Source: Allacma fusca (taxonomy: Eukaryota > Arthropoda > Collembola > Symphypleona > Sminthuridae). Taken from it: a stretch of DNA of 64,000 nucleotides. Below the pieces are notes generated by a model, which did no database searches, had not been told where the DNA came from, and saw only the letters and a list, made by a program, of their open reading frames with translations. A program made the position numbers and the translations under genes. This document shows, one piece after another, positions 11,948-24,115 of the stretch. Within the stretch, counting starts at the first letter, position 1. Each line of letters starts with the position of its first letter. Location: NCBI GenBank assembly GCA_947179485.1, contig OX359246.1, forward strand, positions 20,832,001 through 20,896,000, in the 5' to 3' direction.

Positions 11948-14900
11948 TCTCCTCCTTGAAGCTGGCTGAAGCATTGTGGAGCTAATTGAATAACATAGCT
12001 TAAACATTTGTGTTGTTTTTCCAACGTGGAGCTATCCACGTACTCACGTTTGATTCCTCACTGGTTCATAAAGCAAGACTATAGTTAGAAATAATATAAA
12101 CGAAAACGCACCCACTTCAACACACGTACTCATTTACTACTTCATATCTCAATGAGCCCAAACATATAGCTCCAGGTCATGGAGTCAAAACATCATTAAC
12201 ATTAATTACATAAATTATTACAGCAAGACCGACTTAATGTAGATTCACATGGAAGCCTTTCTTTGAGCCCAACGCACATTTGTTGGCCTTATTACTCATG
12301 TGAACGCGTTTGTGTTAAAGACCACGGGTTTAAGCTTGTGTTCTTATTAATGCTATTTGAAACGTAATATTATAATATAATATCAAATATGTAAGTATTA
12401 TAATAGCGAATTTGTGGAAAATCAAAGAAAAGAGAAAAGAATGAAAGAATCATTTCACAGAGTATGTAATTAGTGCCATTTCTGGCCGGGTGACATAATC
12501 AAATAGTGTCACTTCAATACAGAATTACGAGCACATTTTCCATAAGAGAAAATACTTCCTCCCTAACAAAGCAATACAACATAACTGAGTTCCTTCCAAC
12601 TGGAAGTCCTGGCACTGGAAGCTCAACTGTTGGACATCTTGAAAAGACTTGAATTCTGCATTTAATAGGGTGATTATTATTACTTTATCAATTTTATTTT
12701 AGCAGCAGGAAATTGGGAAAATCCTGGTCATTTAATAAAACCAATGACGCATTTTATAACGGGTGTAGGAAATAACATTTGGGTTAAATTAGATAAATTG
12801 CTGACACAAGCAATTTTATTTACACAGCCAGAAGTTTTTTGTTTCCTAATAAAATGACCTAACGGTTATTAAAAGTAAGCAACATATTTTCTGATTTTCA
12901 TGGACTATCATTAACTATCTATATCAAGACTTGCTAATCGGAAGCAAACTTTTATGACATACATAGTGAGTCCAAAGATGGAATTCCGCATTTAGAATAT
13001 TTTTATCAATTTTATTTTAGCATCTAAAACCGTATACAATTTTAATACACCAGATCCTTTGGGGTTGGGAAAATCCTTGCCATTTAATTAAAACCAATGA
13101 CGCATTCAATAAGGGGTGAAGGATAAAATGTTTGGATTAAATTAGATTGATTGCCAACGCTAGCATTTTTTTTTCACAGTTGGACTTTAGATCAGTTTTT
13201 ATTTACACATCCAAAAGTGTTTTAATTTTTTAGCACTTGATCCAATGCAGTTTCATTCCATAAATAGACCTTATAATTAATGTAAAGTAAACAACATTTT
13301 TTCTGGACTTTTTTGCATAAGCTGCAGTCATGTCTGCATCTTGAAGGAATACAAGTGTCACGTCTGTAGCGTAGGTTAACATTGAAAAGATGCAGATGAA
13401 GGGAAGAGGTCAGGGCATAAGCAGCTTCTATTATTGAGTTGGAAGCCCAACCAATATTATACTGTTTTGTTTTGTGGAAAGTGCAACATCTCTCCTTGCA
13501 TGCTTTGGGACACGTATACAGGAAAGAGTTATTGATTTTTATTTGCTTGGAAAACATTTTTGGATGGATTATTGTCGACCTGGACAGATTTTTTACGTGC
13601 CAGTGTTTGCAAACACATTACTTTCGATTGTAAACAAACCCATTGTGTTTGGCATTGAAATGTTTGTACACTTGATTATTTGAAACCGGTTGTAGGTTGA
13701 AACGATGATAAAAATAAATATTTGCATTATTTAGGGTTCATAAGGTTTTATTCCTTGATTTTATACTCAATGATTGAGGCTTACGTGTTCGGATTCAGGG
13801 AGGAAGAGTGTGTCTGTGAAGGTCTCCGGTAGTTATTTCACAAGAGTGTATTTTCTATTCAGCCAACTCTGCTTAATCAAGTAGCCCTTAAAATTCCCAT
13901 AAAAATTACAAGCATAATAACAAAATTTAAGCGTAATATTTTTATAAGGATAAAAATTAACACTGTGTTAGATGGGGAAGGATCCACTTTTTTTTTGCCC
14001 TATTAGGAAATATGCTTTTGGAAGGCGATCTCTTTTGTACATACACGAGCGTCCACTTCATACATGGAAGTTGTTTAACATGTTACATGTGGCTTTGTAA
14101 TGCGAAGTTGGTTCTGGAACCAGAAATGTGTTGACGCCGTTAGTGAGATAAGAGTATTAAATGTGAGACCGGACGCTTCCTCAAACATGTGGAACAACAA
14201 CATTGAACAAGTGTGTATTTTGCATGTAACAAAAAATACAGGGAGGGATTGTGCGGGGTAAGGTGAACACACCTGTTTGTAGCTATACGCACTAGCCCAA
14301 TTCCATACGACGATACCATTAATTGTAAGTCTCACTTTTTTTCTAGGATTCGCACTGTGACGGACCGGTCCGCCACCCATTTAAGGCTCCGTAGTGCGTA
14401 GTTGGGAATCAATGTCAGAAACGGTTAATGAAAGTTTATTACCTTTGATTTCTTGTTATGCGTTGTATGAAATATCAATAGTGTGTAGTACGGAAATGTT
14501 CACAGACGGAATTGCAAATGAGTGTATGTTTAGAGCATTTCAGCATTGCCAACAAAAGTAATATAATAAAAAAATAATTGTAATAATTATTTATAAAAAT
14601 AATAATTTTAGGTCCTGTAGTCTTTATTCCTGGATTTCTGTAATTATGTACATATGTAATTATGTATGGAATGTCAACAGAGATTAACATTTTAGAACGG
14701 AAACAAGATACTATTCCCTTTTGAGGTTGTTCCAGTCAGGAATATAATCTTCCCGCCTTCCCACAAATATATGACTCGTGCACTGTAGGAATGATAACCC
14801 CCTGAATGCATGGAATTTGAAAAGTTACATAATAGAGGTTAAAAGTGAAAACAGCCTCGTTTACCTACTGTGTTCGATTTTAGTCGAAACGGCCCGGATA

Positions 14901-15430
14901 TTTTAAACACATGGACTGACTTGGTTTCCAAACCATCGAATTGTCTGTCCCACAAGTTATGATAATAATGCAAATTAATTCATTGGGAACTTCTGGAGAA
15001 AATATTGCTGAACGAGTGATACGTATGCTCACAATCAGTGTACAGGCAAAATAGGCTTTTAATTAAGTGCACCAATTTGTAAACACTGCTTTAAACGAAC
15101 TGCCGATGAAGTACTCATCTTTAAAATAGATCGTCCTGTGATTCCATTTGTAAACATTCGTAAATATGAGACATTCTTATCTTCAATTGATTAACTCCTC
15201 ATCAAACCAAAACGAAGTAAAAATCCGAAATCAAATAAAGATAAAACACTGGAAAAATTAAAATAAATTATATAATTAATATATATATTGTTAATTAAAA
15301 ATGAAAAATTATTTATGCATATGAATGTGTAATCACATGAATATCAGGACCATACAAATTCAATTATTTATTTCGCGAATAATTTGAAACTCTGACAAAA
15401 CATGTATTGTTTATATAACTGCAGTTATAT
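11948..15430. other. Array spacer, type B
   Basis: The marker segment is 13320-13700: GACACGTA, CTGGACAGATTTTTTACGTGCC and GGCATTGAAATGTTTGTACAC. It is followed by a boxed stretch to 14400 with CGCACTAGCCC near 14288 and GACCGGTCCGCCACCC. 14450-15400 is AT-rich. The longest ORF matching this segment (about 58487-58942 in the sister unit) is broken here by stops, so I do not call it a gene. 15413-15430 is the ATATAACTGCAGTTATAT palindrome. Confidence 0.55.
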
Positions 15431-15436
15431 TTTATT
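15431..15436 (-). terminator. Polyadenylation signal of gene 4
   Basis: AATAAA on the minus strand, directly followed downstream by the perfect palindrome ATATAACTGCAGTTATAT at 15413-15430. Confidence 0.65.
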
Positions 15437-15830
15437 CATTGCGATAAACGTCCATAATATACATATTTACAATATCAACAAACGTGAGAGATCAAAAGAC
15501 AAGATGAATTACAGTCTATTGTGAGTACACTTACAATATTACTACTGCGGTTATTTCCTTGAACATGAAAAAACATATTTTGAAAATTAACACTTTCATT
15601 ATATATTTTTTTTTTGACATGGAAATATAAATCAAAAATTGCTACTATAAATGCATCTTTTTTTTATCAATGTTCCTTTGTCTCTCAACCGAGCACTAAC
15701 AATTATTAAATAATTTAAGGTATCTACGGAGTAATTACACATAGGTACATAAATATTCTAACATTAACTACAGAAATCACTGGGATACTGAAGTGAAGAT
15801 CAGTGTGAATTTTAGGCATTGGTTCGAGTA

Positions 15831-16353
15831 CTAATACTTCGGGGCTGGACAACCCGCAGAATAGTCACGGCCAGCGGACAAGAACTGTAAAAACAAAAAC
15901 ACAGTATTTAGTGAAAGATGTTTGCCAAAAACCTTAGATAAGCCAAGATAACCAATAAAAAAACCAACCAAATAAACCAAAGATAAGAAATTATTCATTT
16001 ATTTCGTGTATAAAATTAAACTCATTGCCAATTCATAGACTGACTTACTTTGTACTGCTTGTTCGCGTACTCGTTCCAGGGCTCGAGGTTCGTGTGATGG
16101 TTCCATGTGATTTCAGGCTCTTTTACAGCAACCCGAAGTCCATAAACTGTAGCCAAGCTTGTTCCCAGAGCTAGCATTCCATGCAGCATCAAATACTGAA
16201 ATAAATCATAAAATCCAGACAATTAAATGACAACTCAGAAGAAAGTAGTTCAAAGATTGTAAATGTTTAAAAATGTATTTAAATTGTGTCAAAAAATACC
16301 TGTGGGTGTCTCCTGAGCTGAGGAAGCATTGGGTAAGCAATTCGGGCAAACAT
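15831..16353 (-). CDS. NDUFA4/MLRQ-like respiratory chain subunit, copy 4
   Basis: Exons are 16300-16353, 16049-16195 and 15831-15884, giving 84 residues. It is the first copy of the second protein subtype, which starts MFARIAYP and has SLATVYG in the membrane segment where other copies have SMAAVYG. The gene is longer than its neighbours because intron 2 is 164 bases. Exon 3 encodes FLSAGRDYSAGCPAPKY. No defect is visible. Confidence 0.9.
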
Positions 16354-16672
16354 GATGATTGATTTGGGTTAAAATATTTGTCACCTCAAAATCTTTGAAT
16401 ATAAATGTATTAAACTTTGCTAAAAATTAGCTCGTATTGGGCAAAATTTGCTTGTTTTAAAAGCAGGCCTTTAAGTAATTGCACAATGTAAAAATCAGCT
16501 ACTCAGTGATGTGTATCAAGTTCAGTGTAATAGCAATACAACAAATCAAATATTGATTTATTATTTCTCAAAACCTCAAACAGAGCAAAAATGTTCTCGC
16601 AAGAGAATGTTTTGAAAGTACGTTTGGTCTTGAAGTCAATTTCCAAGTGAGGTTTGGATCGAGGTGCACGCA

Positions 16673-16680
16673 CTTTTATA
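16673..16680 (-). promoter_or_regulatory. TATA box of gene 4
   Basis: GGGGTATAAAAG on the minus strand, 320 bases upstream of the ATG. It is followed upstream by the ACGTGC-containing block at about 16787-16800. Confidence 0.75.
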
Positions 16681-19600
16681 CCCCTTCCCTGAAGCAGCCC
16701 CAAACATTGCAGAGCCCATTGAATAACATTATACAAACTTGAGTTTTTGTGTTCTGGGACAGTGGAATTTTCCAACGTGGAGTCTTGCACGTACGCACGT
16801 TTGTTGTCTTACTGGCTCGTATAGCAAGACTAGGTATAGAAAAAACATAAACAAAAACGCATCCACTTGAACGCACGTACGCATTTACAACAGTTACTTC
16901 AGATCTCACGGAGCATAGCTGCATGTAGGTTCTGGAGTCAAAATATAAGTTCCTTGAAGTATAAGTATAAACTAACACAGGCAGAAAATTCAACCCCGTA
17001 ACATCCATAGAGCGTAGTACAAGGATACTATTAATTTATTGACGAAAAATCAAGACGTGCCAGTTCGTAGTCATCCGTCGTCACATATTGTAGTGAACCA
17101 TAAAGTTGAATTCCGTATTTACAGTGTTACGTGGACCGTGTCCTGGAAATTTGGAAAAACTTACTGAATTATTAAAACTAATAACGCGTTTAAAAAATTT
17201 AATTAGTAGTATTAATTATTTGGCAGAAAAATATTTTAGCATGGTACCCTGAGTAAACGTAGAAGTGTTTTGCAAATACTGACACATTCCTGTGATCCCA
17301 TCTGTACATTCCTTTGATTTTAACAAAACCCTTATCTTTTGCTTTCAATTTTTTTAAACACTTGATTATTTAAATCCGATTATGGATTTAACAAAAATAA
17401 ATGTGCTTATTTTTGGTTAATGAAGTTAATTATTCCTTGTTGTGTGAATTTTGTAATCGGGCTTACGGATCGGATTCAGGATGGCAGAGAGTTAAATGTC
17501 TACCAAGGCTGCAGATTGTGATTCCCAGTGAGTTTATTTTATATACAGTTCACTCTGGTTATAAGAGCAGCCTTAAAAGTTTCAGCATGTCTCTCGTAAT
17601 GAGCTTGAGTAAGGAGAAAAATTAACATTGTGGTAAACAGGAGTGTAGGAAAATTTGCAACGGTGTCTAAAATCACTTTGTAACTTTCTTAACTGCACGC
17701 ATGTCATACTTATTTTATGGCCTATTTTTGAAACAGGAGCTTGGTTCAGGATCCAGAATGATTTTTATGATGCAATACATACACGTGAGTCCTCACGCGT
17801 CCTCAAATATACGGAAAGACACCATGAGCAGGTAAGCGTCTTTACTTTTATGTTACATCCTAAGCGAGGCAAACGATCCTACCTTTAGAGTCTGTAGCTA
17901 CGCACTAGCCCGATTTTAAATACCTTAGCAAACGCAAATACAAATGTGAAGTTTATATAGTTGAGCCCATAACCATAAAGTAAAGGGTTTTACTCGGATT
18001 TGCACTGTAACCACTTTAGACACCTATTTAAAGCTGCGTGGTTCGTAGTTGTGAATTTGTGAACAATATGTAATTTATTCATGGCTGTAAATTGTTATAA
18101 CAATTAACTACGGAAAGAAGGATACATTGAACAGGATCAGAGCGAATGAATGAACGGAAAGTGGAATATGGAGGAGTAAAAGGGACGTTTAGATTTAACG
18201 CTGCAAATAATTTTCCTACGAACTTGATAAAGTTCTGTCTGGAGGAGTAAAATTTCCCCAATTTTTATAACTGGAAATTTGAAAGATAATTTATTTATGC
18301 TTGGATATATTTATACATATGATGAAATATATATGGGGAGAGTGTAGGGAAATAAGTACGTTTCATTCCTCGTATATTATTTACAGCTGTTGTCTAAAGA
18401 TTTCATGCTCTCAGTATTTCTAGAGTATATTAGCCTGTAATATGTATTTTTTAATCAGAGTGTTTTTCTTGGACCAAAATGAATTCTTTTGGAAGAAAAA
18501 TATGTGTTTGAAGAATTCTGGCGGAAAAATTCAAAAATTGTTGGTATAATTTTTAGTTGGAGTTGGAGCCGGTTTCCAACCTGGAAGAAAATTATGCCAA
18601 TATTGGACTTGGATGCAAGACATTTTTGCAATACTCCAAATCCAACAGCTGCGCAGCCTTCTGCGCAGAGTTGAGGAAAATAACTGAATGAACCAAACTT
18701 TTGAATAATTGTACTATTAATTCCTGATGAAATAATTGATTGAATAAAATGGGAATTAGAATAATAACTGGAAGGCTAGTTATTTATTTTAGGAAAGGAA
18801 ACAGTTCTGAAGATCAGTAATTAACTAAAATTACCAGATTGACTCAGGACCAGTAATTAAAAATAAAAGCAACTGCAATACAAACGAATTACTTTAAATG
18901 TAATTCATATAATTACAATGAAGGCCCGACGACGGGAACTGGAGCGTGTGAAATTCCTGGAGGCAAGATTTCACGCTCTTCAATAACATTTTTGACTTAT
19001 GAGACACTCATACTATGTAATTATAAATAGCATCCCGAAGGGTTGGGGGTGGATTTTGTTTCTACATACAAAGGAAATGATAAGTTGTTAATACAATGTA
19101 CATATGTAATTAACAAAAGGAGTATGGATTTCAATAACCGACCTGGACATATTTTTTGCGTTTGCAAGTACATTACAAAACCATTTATATGTCCAACTGG
19201 TGACAAAATAAATGTAATTACCTTTGGGGACTGATACAATTATTCCTTGCCGTGTGAATTTTTACTTCCAAGCACCTTCGCAAGTTTATACGAAAGTGAG
19301 GTTCACTGTTGAGCCATTTAGGTCTTTCATCAGGATTTACACACTAACAGACTGGTTAGAAAACCATTTGAAGTTTAAATCTTGTTGGAAGATAGAGACG
19401 ACGAGAGGCATAAACGCACTTGAGACATATATTTAGGAAATAAAGTTACATTTAATTTATGATCAAACCGGAAAGACTTGGGAGACTCAAAATGGCATTA
19501 AATATCTACAGCAACTTACATGATATTTTTATATTGTCAATTACTTCCGCTCAACATGTTGTAGACTGTACTGCGATTCAATGTGTAAAGCTCAGGAAAT

Positions 19601-19817
19601 ATGGGACATTACGAACATCAACTCATCCACCAGATACGCGTGAAAAATAAACTGAAGGTAACAATTTCTTATAGGCATAAATGTTTGAGTGTAAGCATTT
19701 GTAACTCCATGCTACATAGTAAGAACAGTCTCAACTCGCATAATTTATGTGTAAATTATTTGAAATACCACAAAATATGTTTTGTTTAATAATAATTATA
19801 CATAACTGCAATTATAT
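16681..19817. other. Array spacer, type C
   Basis: Contains type C landmarks: TTATAAGAGCAGCC near 17560, CACGTGAGTCCTCACGCGTCC near 17790 and CGCACTAGCCC near 17899. It also holds the region 18480-18680 that is homologous to the LTR-element insertion site. 19380-19440 repeats the GACGAGAGGCATAAACGCAC segment of the 3.3-5.4 kb spacer. No supported gene. Confidence 0.55.
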
Positions 19818-19823
19818 TTTATT
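19818..19823 (-). terminator. Polyadenylation signal of gene 5
   Basis: AATAAA on the minus strand. The neighbouring palindrome is imperfect (ACTGCAATTATAT). Confidence 0.5.
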
Positions 19824-20050
19824 AATTGCGATCAACGTCCGTAAAATAAATATTTACAGTATCAACAAATAGTAAACAATCTCGAGGTATTGAGTACTAT
19901 TACATGCATAAATATTCTAAAACAACTAAAGGAATAGATGGGTTGCGGAAGTTAAGCACTGTGGATTGATTCAAGCCAAGTTCAATACATAGTACTAAAG
20001 GCTTGAAGTTGAAATCAGTCATGTCTCAGAGTGCCCCAAATCAATTGGTA

Positions 20051-20527
20051 CTAATACTTGGGGGCTGGACAGCCCAGAGAATAGTCTCGGCCAGAGGACA
20101 AGAGCTGCAAATAACAAAACAAACAATAGTTAGGGATTTATATCGATAAAGTTGCACACTTAGGAAGTTATTAATTTATTTCGTGTTTAAAATTAAACTC
20201 ATTGTCAATTAATAGTTTGACTTACTTTGTACTGCTTGTTCGCATACTCGTTCCAGGGCTCGAGGTTCGTATGATGGTTCCATGTGATTTCAGGCTCTTT
20301 TACGGCAACCCGAAGTCCATAAACAGCAGCCATGCTTGTTCCCAGAGCTAACATCCCATGCAGCATCAAATACTGGAATAAACCATAAAATCCCAATTAA
20401 ATAATGACTCAAAACCTAAGAATTCAAGGAATAAAATACAACAAAAATTTGTTTAAATTATCTCAAAAAATACCTGAGGGTGTCTCCTGAGCTGAGGAAG
20501 CATTGGGTAAGCCAATCGTACAAACAT
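20051..20527 (-). CDS. NDUFA4/MLRQ-like respiratory chain subunit, copy 5
   Basis: Exons are 20474-20527, 20226-20372 and 20051-20104, giving 84 residues. It starts MFVRLAYP and carries SMAAVYG. Exon 3 begins with CTC, so residue 68 is leucine where most copies and the wider family have phenylalanine (KQYKF). It continues LSSGRDYSLGC. Splice sites and stop are intact. Confidence 0.88.
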
Positions 20528-20851
20528 GATGATTGGTTTGGGTTAAAATAATTGTCAACTTAAAACTTTTGGGGATGAATGTGATTACAAACTTCTGTAA
20601 AAATTAGCTCGCTTGGGTTTTCTCCTTTCGTTAAATTCGCTTATTTTATAGGCAGGTTTTTAGTATGCAAAATTGAGTTAATCAATGATGTTTACTAAGA
20701 TCAGGTTTATGGTAATAGTAAAAACCAAATACTGATTTTAGGATTTCACAAAAGCTCAAGTTGTGCAAAATTATTGCAGGAGAGATTGTTTTGAGAACAC
20801 GTTAAGTTTTGAAGTCAATTTTCAAGTGAGGTTTGGACGGAGGTGCAAGTA

Positions 20852-20859
20852 CTTTTATA
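20852..20859 (-). promoter_or_regulatory. TATA box of gene 5
   Basis: GGGGTATAAAAG on the minus strand, 325 bases upstream of the ATG. Confidence 0.72.
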
Positions 20860-22829
20860 CCCCTTCCTTGAACCTAGCTGAAGCAATGTGTGCTGATTAT
20901 ACAAGCGTTAATTTTTGTGTTGTAGTGGGACAGTGGACATCCACATAGAGCACTGCACGTCCACAAATTTATTTTCTCACCAGTGCGTATACTGTAATTA
21001 TCAAACCTAGGTAATTACATATAAAAACCATACGCAAATACGCATCCACTTCAAATCACGTATACAAGCACTCATCTACTACTTGAAATCTCAGAGATCC
21101 AAAACATATTGCTCCAGGGCATGGAGTCAAAACATCATTACCATTGACTATGTAAACTACTACAGCAAGACATCTAATTGTAAGATGCAGATGAAGGGAT
21201 GAGGTCAGGGCATATGTAGCTTCTGTTCTTAAAGACCCAACCCATAAAAAGAGCTTTGATTTGCGGAAAGTGCAACTTTTCTCTTTCCATGCTTTGGGAC
21301 ACGTATAGTCAAAAAATTTTATTAATGTTTACTGGGCAGAAGGAAGTTTTGCAATGGCTTGTGTCAACCAGCACGAATTTTGTACGTGGAAGTATTTGCG
21401 AACACACATTACTTTTTGATTGTAAACAAGCTCATTGTGTTTTGGCATTGATATTTTAATAAACACTTGATTATTTAAAACCATTTATAGGTCCAACGGG
21501 TGACAAAAATAGATATACCTTTTGGAACTGATAAAATTATTCCTAGATGTGTGAATTTTATAATTGGGATTACGTGATCGTATTCAGGGAGGAAGATAAT
21601 ATTTTGTAAAGGCTGTAGGTTGGTTTTTCCGGTGAATTTATTTCACTTGCAGTTCTATCGGTCTGAGAGTCTCGGTTTTTTATACGAGCAGCCCTAAAAG
21701 TTCCAGGATGTTGCTGTCATAATGCAATTTTTTAATGTAAAATATTGACATTCTGAGAAACGGTATTGTAAAAAAAAGGTCTCGCTCCGATACAAATCGA
21801 TTCTACTTACAAGGTGGATCTTGCACGAAATGTATTCTGTATACTGCTATACTGTAATAATATACTCTTGAACTTGAGCAGGTGTATTTACAATTAGGTA
21901 AGATTCTTAGTGAGGTGAACGATTCTGTAGAGTCTGTAGCTACGCACTAGCCCGATTTTAAATACCTTAGTAAGCACAAAAAAATGTTTGCATGGTTGAG
22001 CCCATAACCTTAAAGTAAAGGTTTTTACCAGGTTTTGCACTGCAAGAGACCGGTCAGCCAATCAGTTGAAGCTGCATAGTTAGTCATTGTAAGGAATATG
22101 TAATGAACGGTTCATTTTGTTACTACGGAGTAGAGAATGATAATAGTGCGTAACATTTAAATACGAATACTACTAAAGCGTGACTTAATACAAACGTTAA
22201 TAATTTTTATTGGTTCTCAGCATTATAAACAAATGGAGCGTGTAACTGGCTTTACAGACGATGCTTACAGGCGATTCATTACTGCAAATAATTTGTCTGC
22301 ATTATTTTCATTTTCTATTAATATTTTCGACGAGTTGATGGCACCCCTTGAAATTCAAAACTTCCTGGCCTATTGTGTATTCACTGTAGAAAAATAGGAA
22401 ATAAGGGTTACATATAGTTTTCTTCTTTCTTGCCCTTTAAGCTTAAATGTTGTAAACCTGTATAATAATTAAGTCTTGTAAGAAATTTTCGGAACATTGA
22501 AGCGTTGCTTCGGGGTGACGGATAAGGTCAAGAGATCAAACAAAACACTAGTAAGTGTAAGTTATTTACATTTTTGAGGTATTTGAAAATACTGAATAGC
22601 TCTGGTAATTATTTTAGGGCATAACTTTGGTAACACTGTTTTTAACGAAGCATACGATGTAATGTATTCCCGTGTGAATACATTTGTAAACGTCTGCAAT
22701 CTTTAGACATTTTGAACTTCAATCATTAACTCATCATTACAACTAATCAACAATCAGTGTGAAATCATTAAAGATGAAAAAATTTGAATTCCGACATAAT
22801 ATGCGTCGTTTATATAACTGCAGTTATAT
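20860..22829. other. Array spacer, type A (carries the empty hAT site)
   Basis: Short type A spacer. Marker block at 21185-21520. CGCACTAGCCC lies near 21944 and GACCGGTCAGCC near 22040. At 22170-22177 the single CTACTAAA is the unoccupied version of the hAT target at 8.3 kb. The perfect 3' palindrome is at 22812-22829. No gene. Confidence 0.6.
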
Positions 22830-22835
22830 TTTATT
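22830..22835 (-). terminator. Polyadenylation signal of gene 6
   Basis: AATAAA on the minus strand, adjoining the perfect palindrome ATATAACTGCAGTTATAT. Confidence 0.62.
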
Positions 22836-23294
22836 AATTCCGTGAAATGTTGGTAAAATATACATATACACATTTATAATACCTACAAATGAACGATCAA
22901 AAGACAAAATGAATTAGTCTATTAAAAGCACACTTACAATATTACTACTGCTAGGATTAATGAATGTAAGGTGAAATAACATGATTCTAGAAACAAGCTT
23001 TCATTAATTTTTTTTTTACATGGAAATTTAATTCCAAAATTACTACCATAAGTGAATCTTTTTTTATCACTGACGCTTTGTCTCTCAACTGAGCACTAAA
23101 ATAATAATAAATAATCTCTAAATCTAATAAAACTACTGACTGCATATACATTAACATTCTAAAAAACTAAAGTAATCACTGGGATACTGAAGTGAAGGAC
23201 GATATGGATTCATTCAGGCCGAATTCAGTTCAGTACTAAAGGGTTGGAGTTTAAAATACATAGTCGCGTCTCAGAGTGCCCCACTCAACTTGTA

Positions 23295-23766
23295 CTAATA
23301 CTTGGGGGCTGGACAGCCCGCAGAATAGTCACGACCAGCGGATAAGAACTGTTAAAAAAATAAAAAAACAATTTAGTGAATGATGCTGCGGACAGGGGAA
23401 GTTATGAATTTATTTCGGGTATGAAAATTAAATTCAAATTTATGGCGTGACTGCGTGACTTACTTTGTATTGCTTGTTCGCATACTCGTTCCAGGGTTCG
23501 AGGTTCGTGTGATGGTTCCATGTGATTTCAGGCTCTTTTACGGCAACCCGAAGTCCATAAACAGCAGCCATGCTAGTTCCCAGAGCTAACATCCCATGCA
23601 GCATCAAATACTGAAATAAATCGTAAAATCCCAAATAAATAACGACTCAAAACCTAAGAATTTAAGGGGGAAAAACAAAGCACAAATGAATTTAAATTGT
23701 CTCAAAAAATACCTGAGGGTGTCTCCTGAGCTGAGGAAGCATTGGGTAAGCCAATCGGACAAACAT
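23295..23766 (-). CDS. NDUFA4/MLRQ-like respiratory chain subunit, copy 6
   Basis: Exons are 23713-23766, 23464-23610 and 23295-23348, giving 84 residues. The protein matches the MFVRLAYP / SMAAVYG consensus with FLSAGRDYSAGCPAPKY at the end, so it is a good reference copy for the first subtype. Its promoter and spacer are of type B. Confidence 0.9.
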
Positions 23767-24107
23767 GATGATTGGTTTGGGTTAAAATAATTATCACCTC
23801 AATATCTTTGGATAAAAAGCGTAGTTAAATTTAGCTAAGAATTAGCTCGCTTGGGATTACTCCTTCCGTAAATTTGCTTGTTTTAAAAGCAGTTTTTTAA
23901 TTATTTGCACACTGCAAAATTCAGTTTATGTTTAGCTAAGATTTTTACCAAATTCAGGTTTATGGTATATTAGTAAAAATCAAATACTGATTTTATGGTT
24001 TAGCAAAGTCTGAAATTGTTGCAAAACTTTTGCCACTAGAGACACTTTTTAAGTATGTTTGGTCTTGAAGTCAATTTTCAAGTGAGGTATGATATGAGAT
24101 GTAGATG

Positions 24108-24115
24108 CTTTTATA
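24108..24115 (-). promoter_or_regulatory. TATA box of gene 6
   Basis: TATAAAAG within AGATATAAAAGCATC on the minus strand, the same promoter variant as gene 3. Confidence 0.7.
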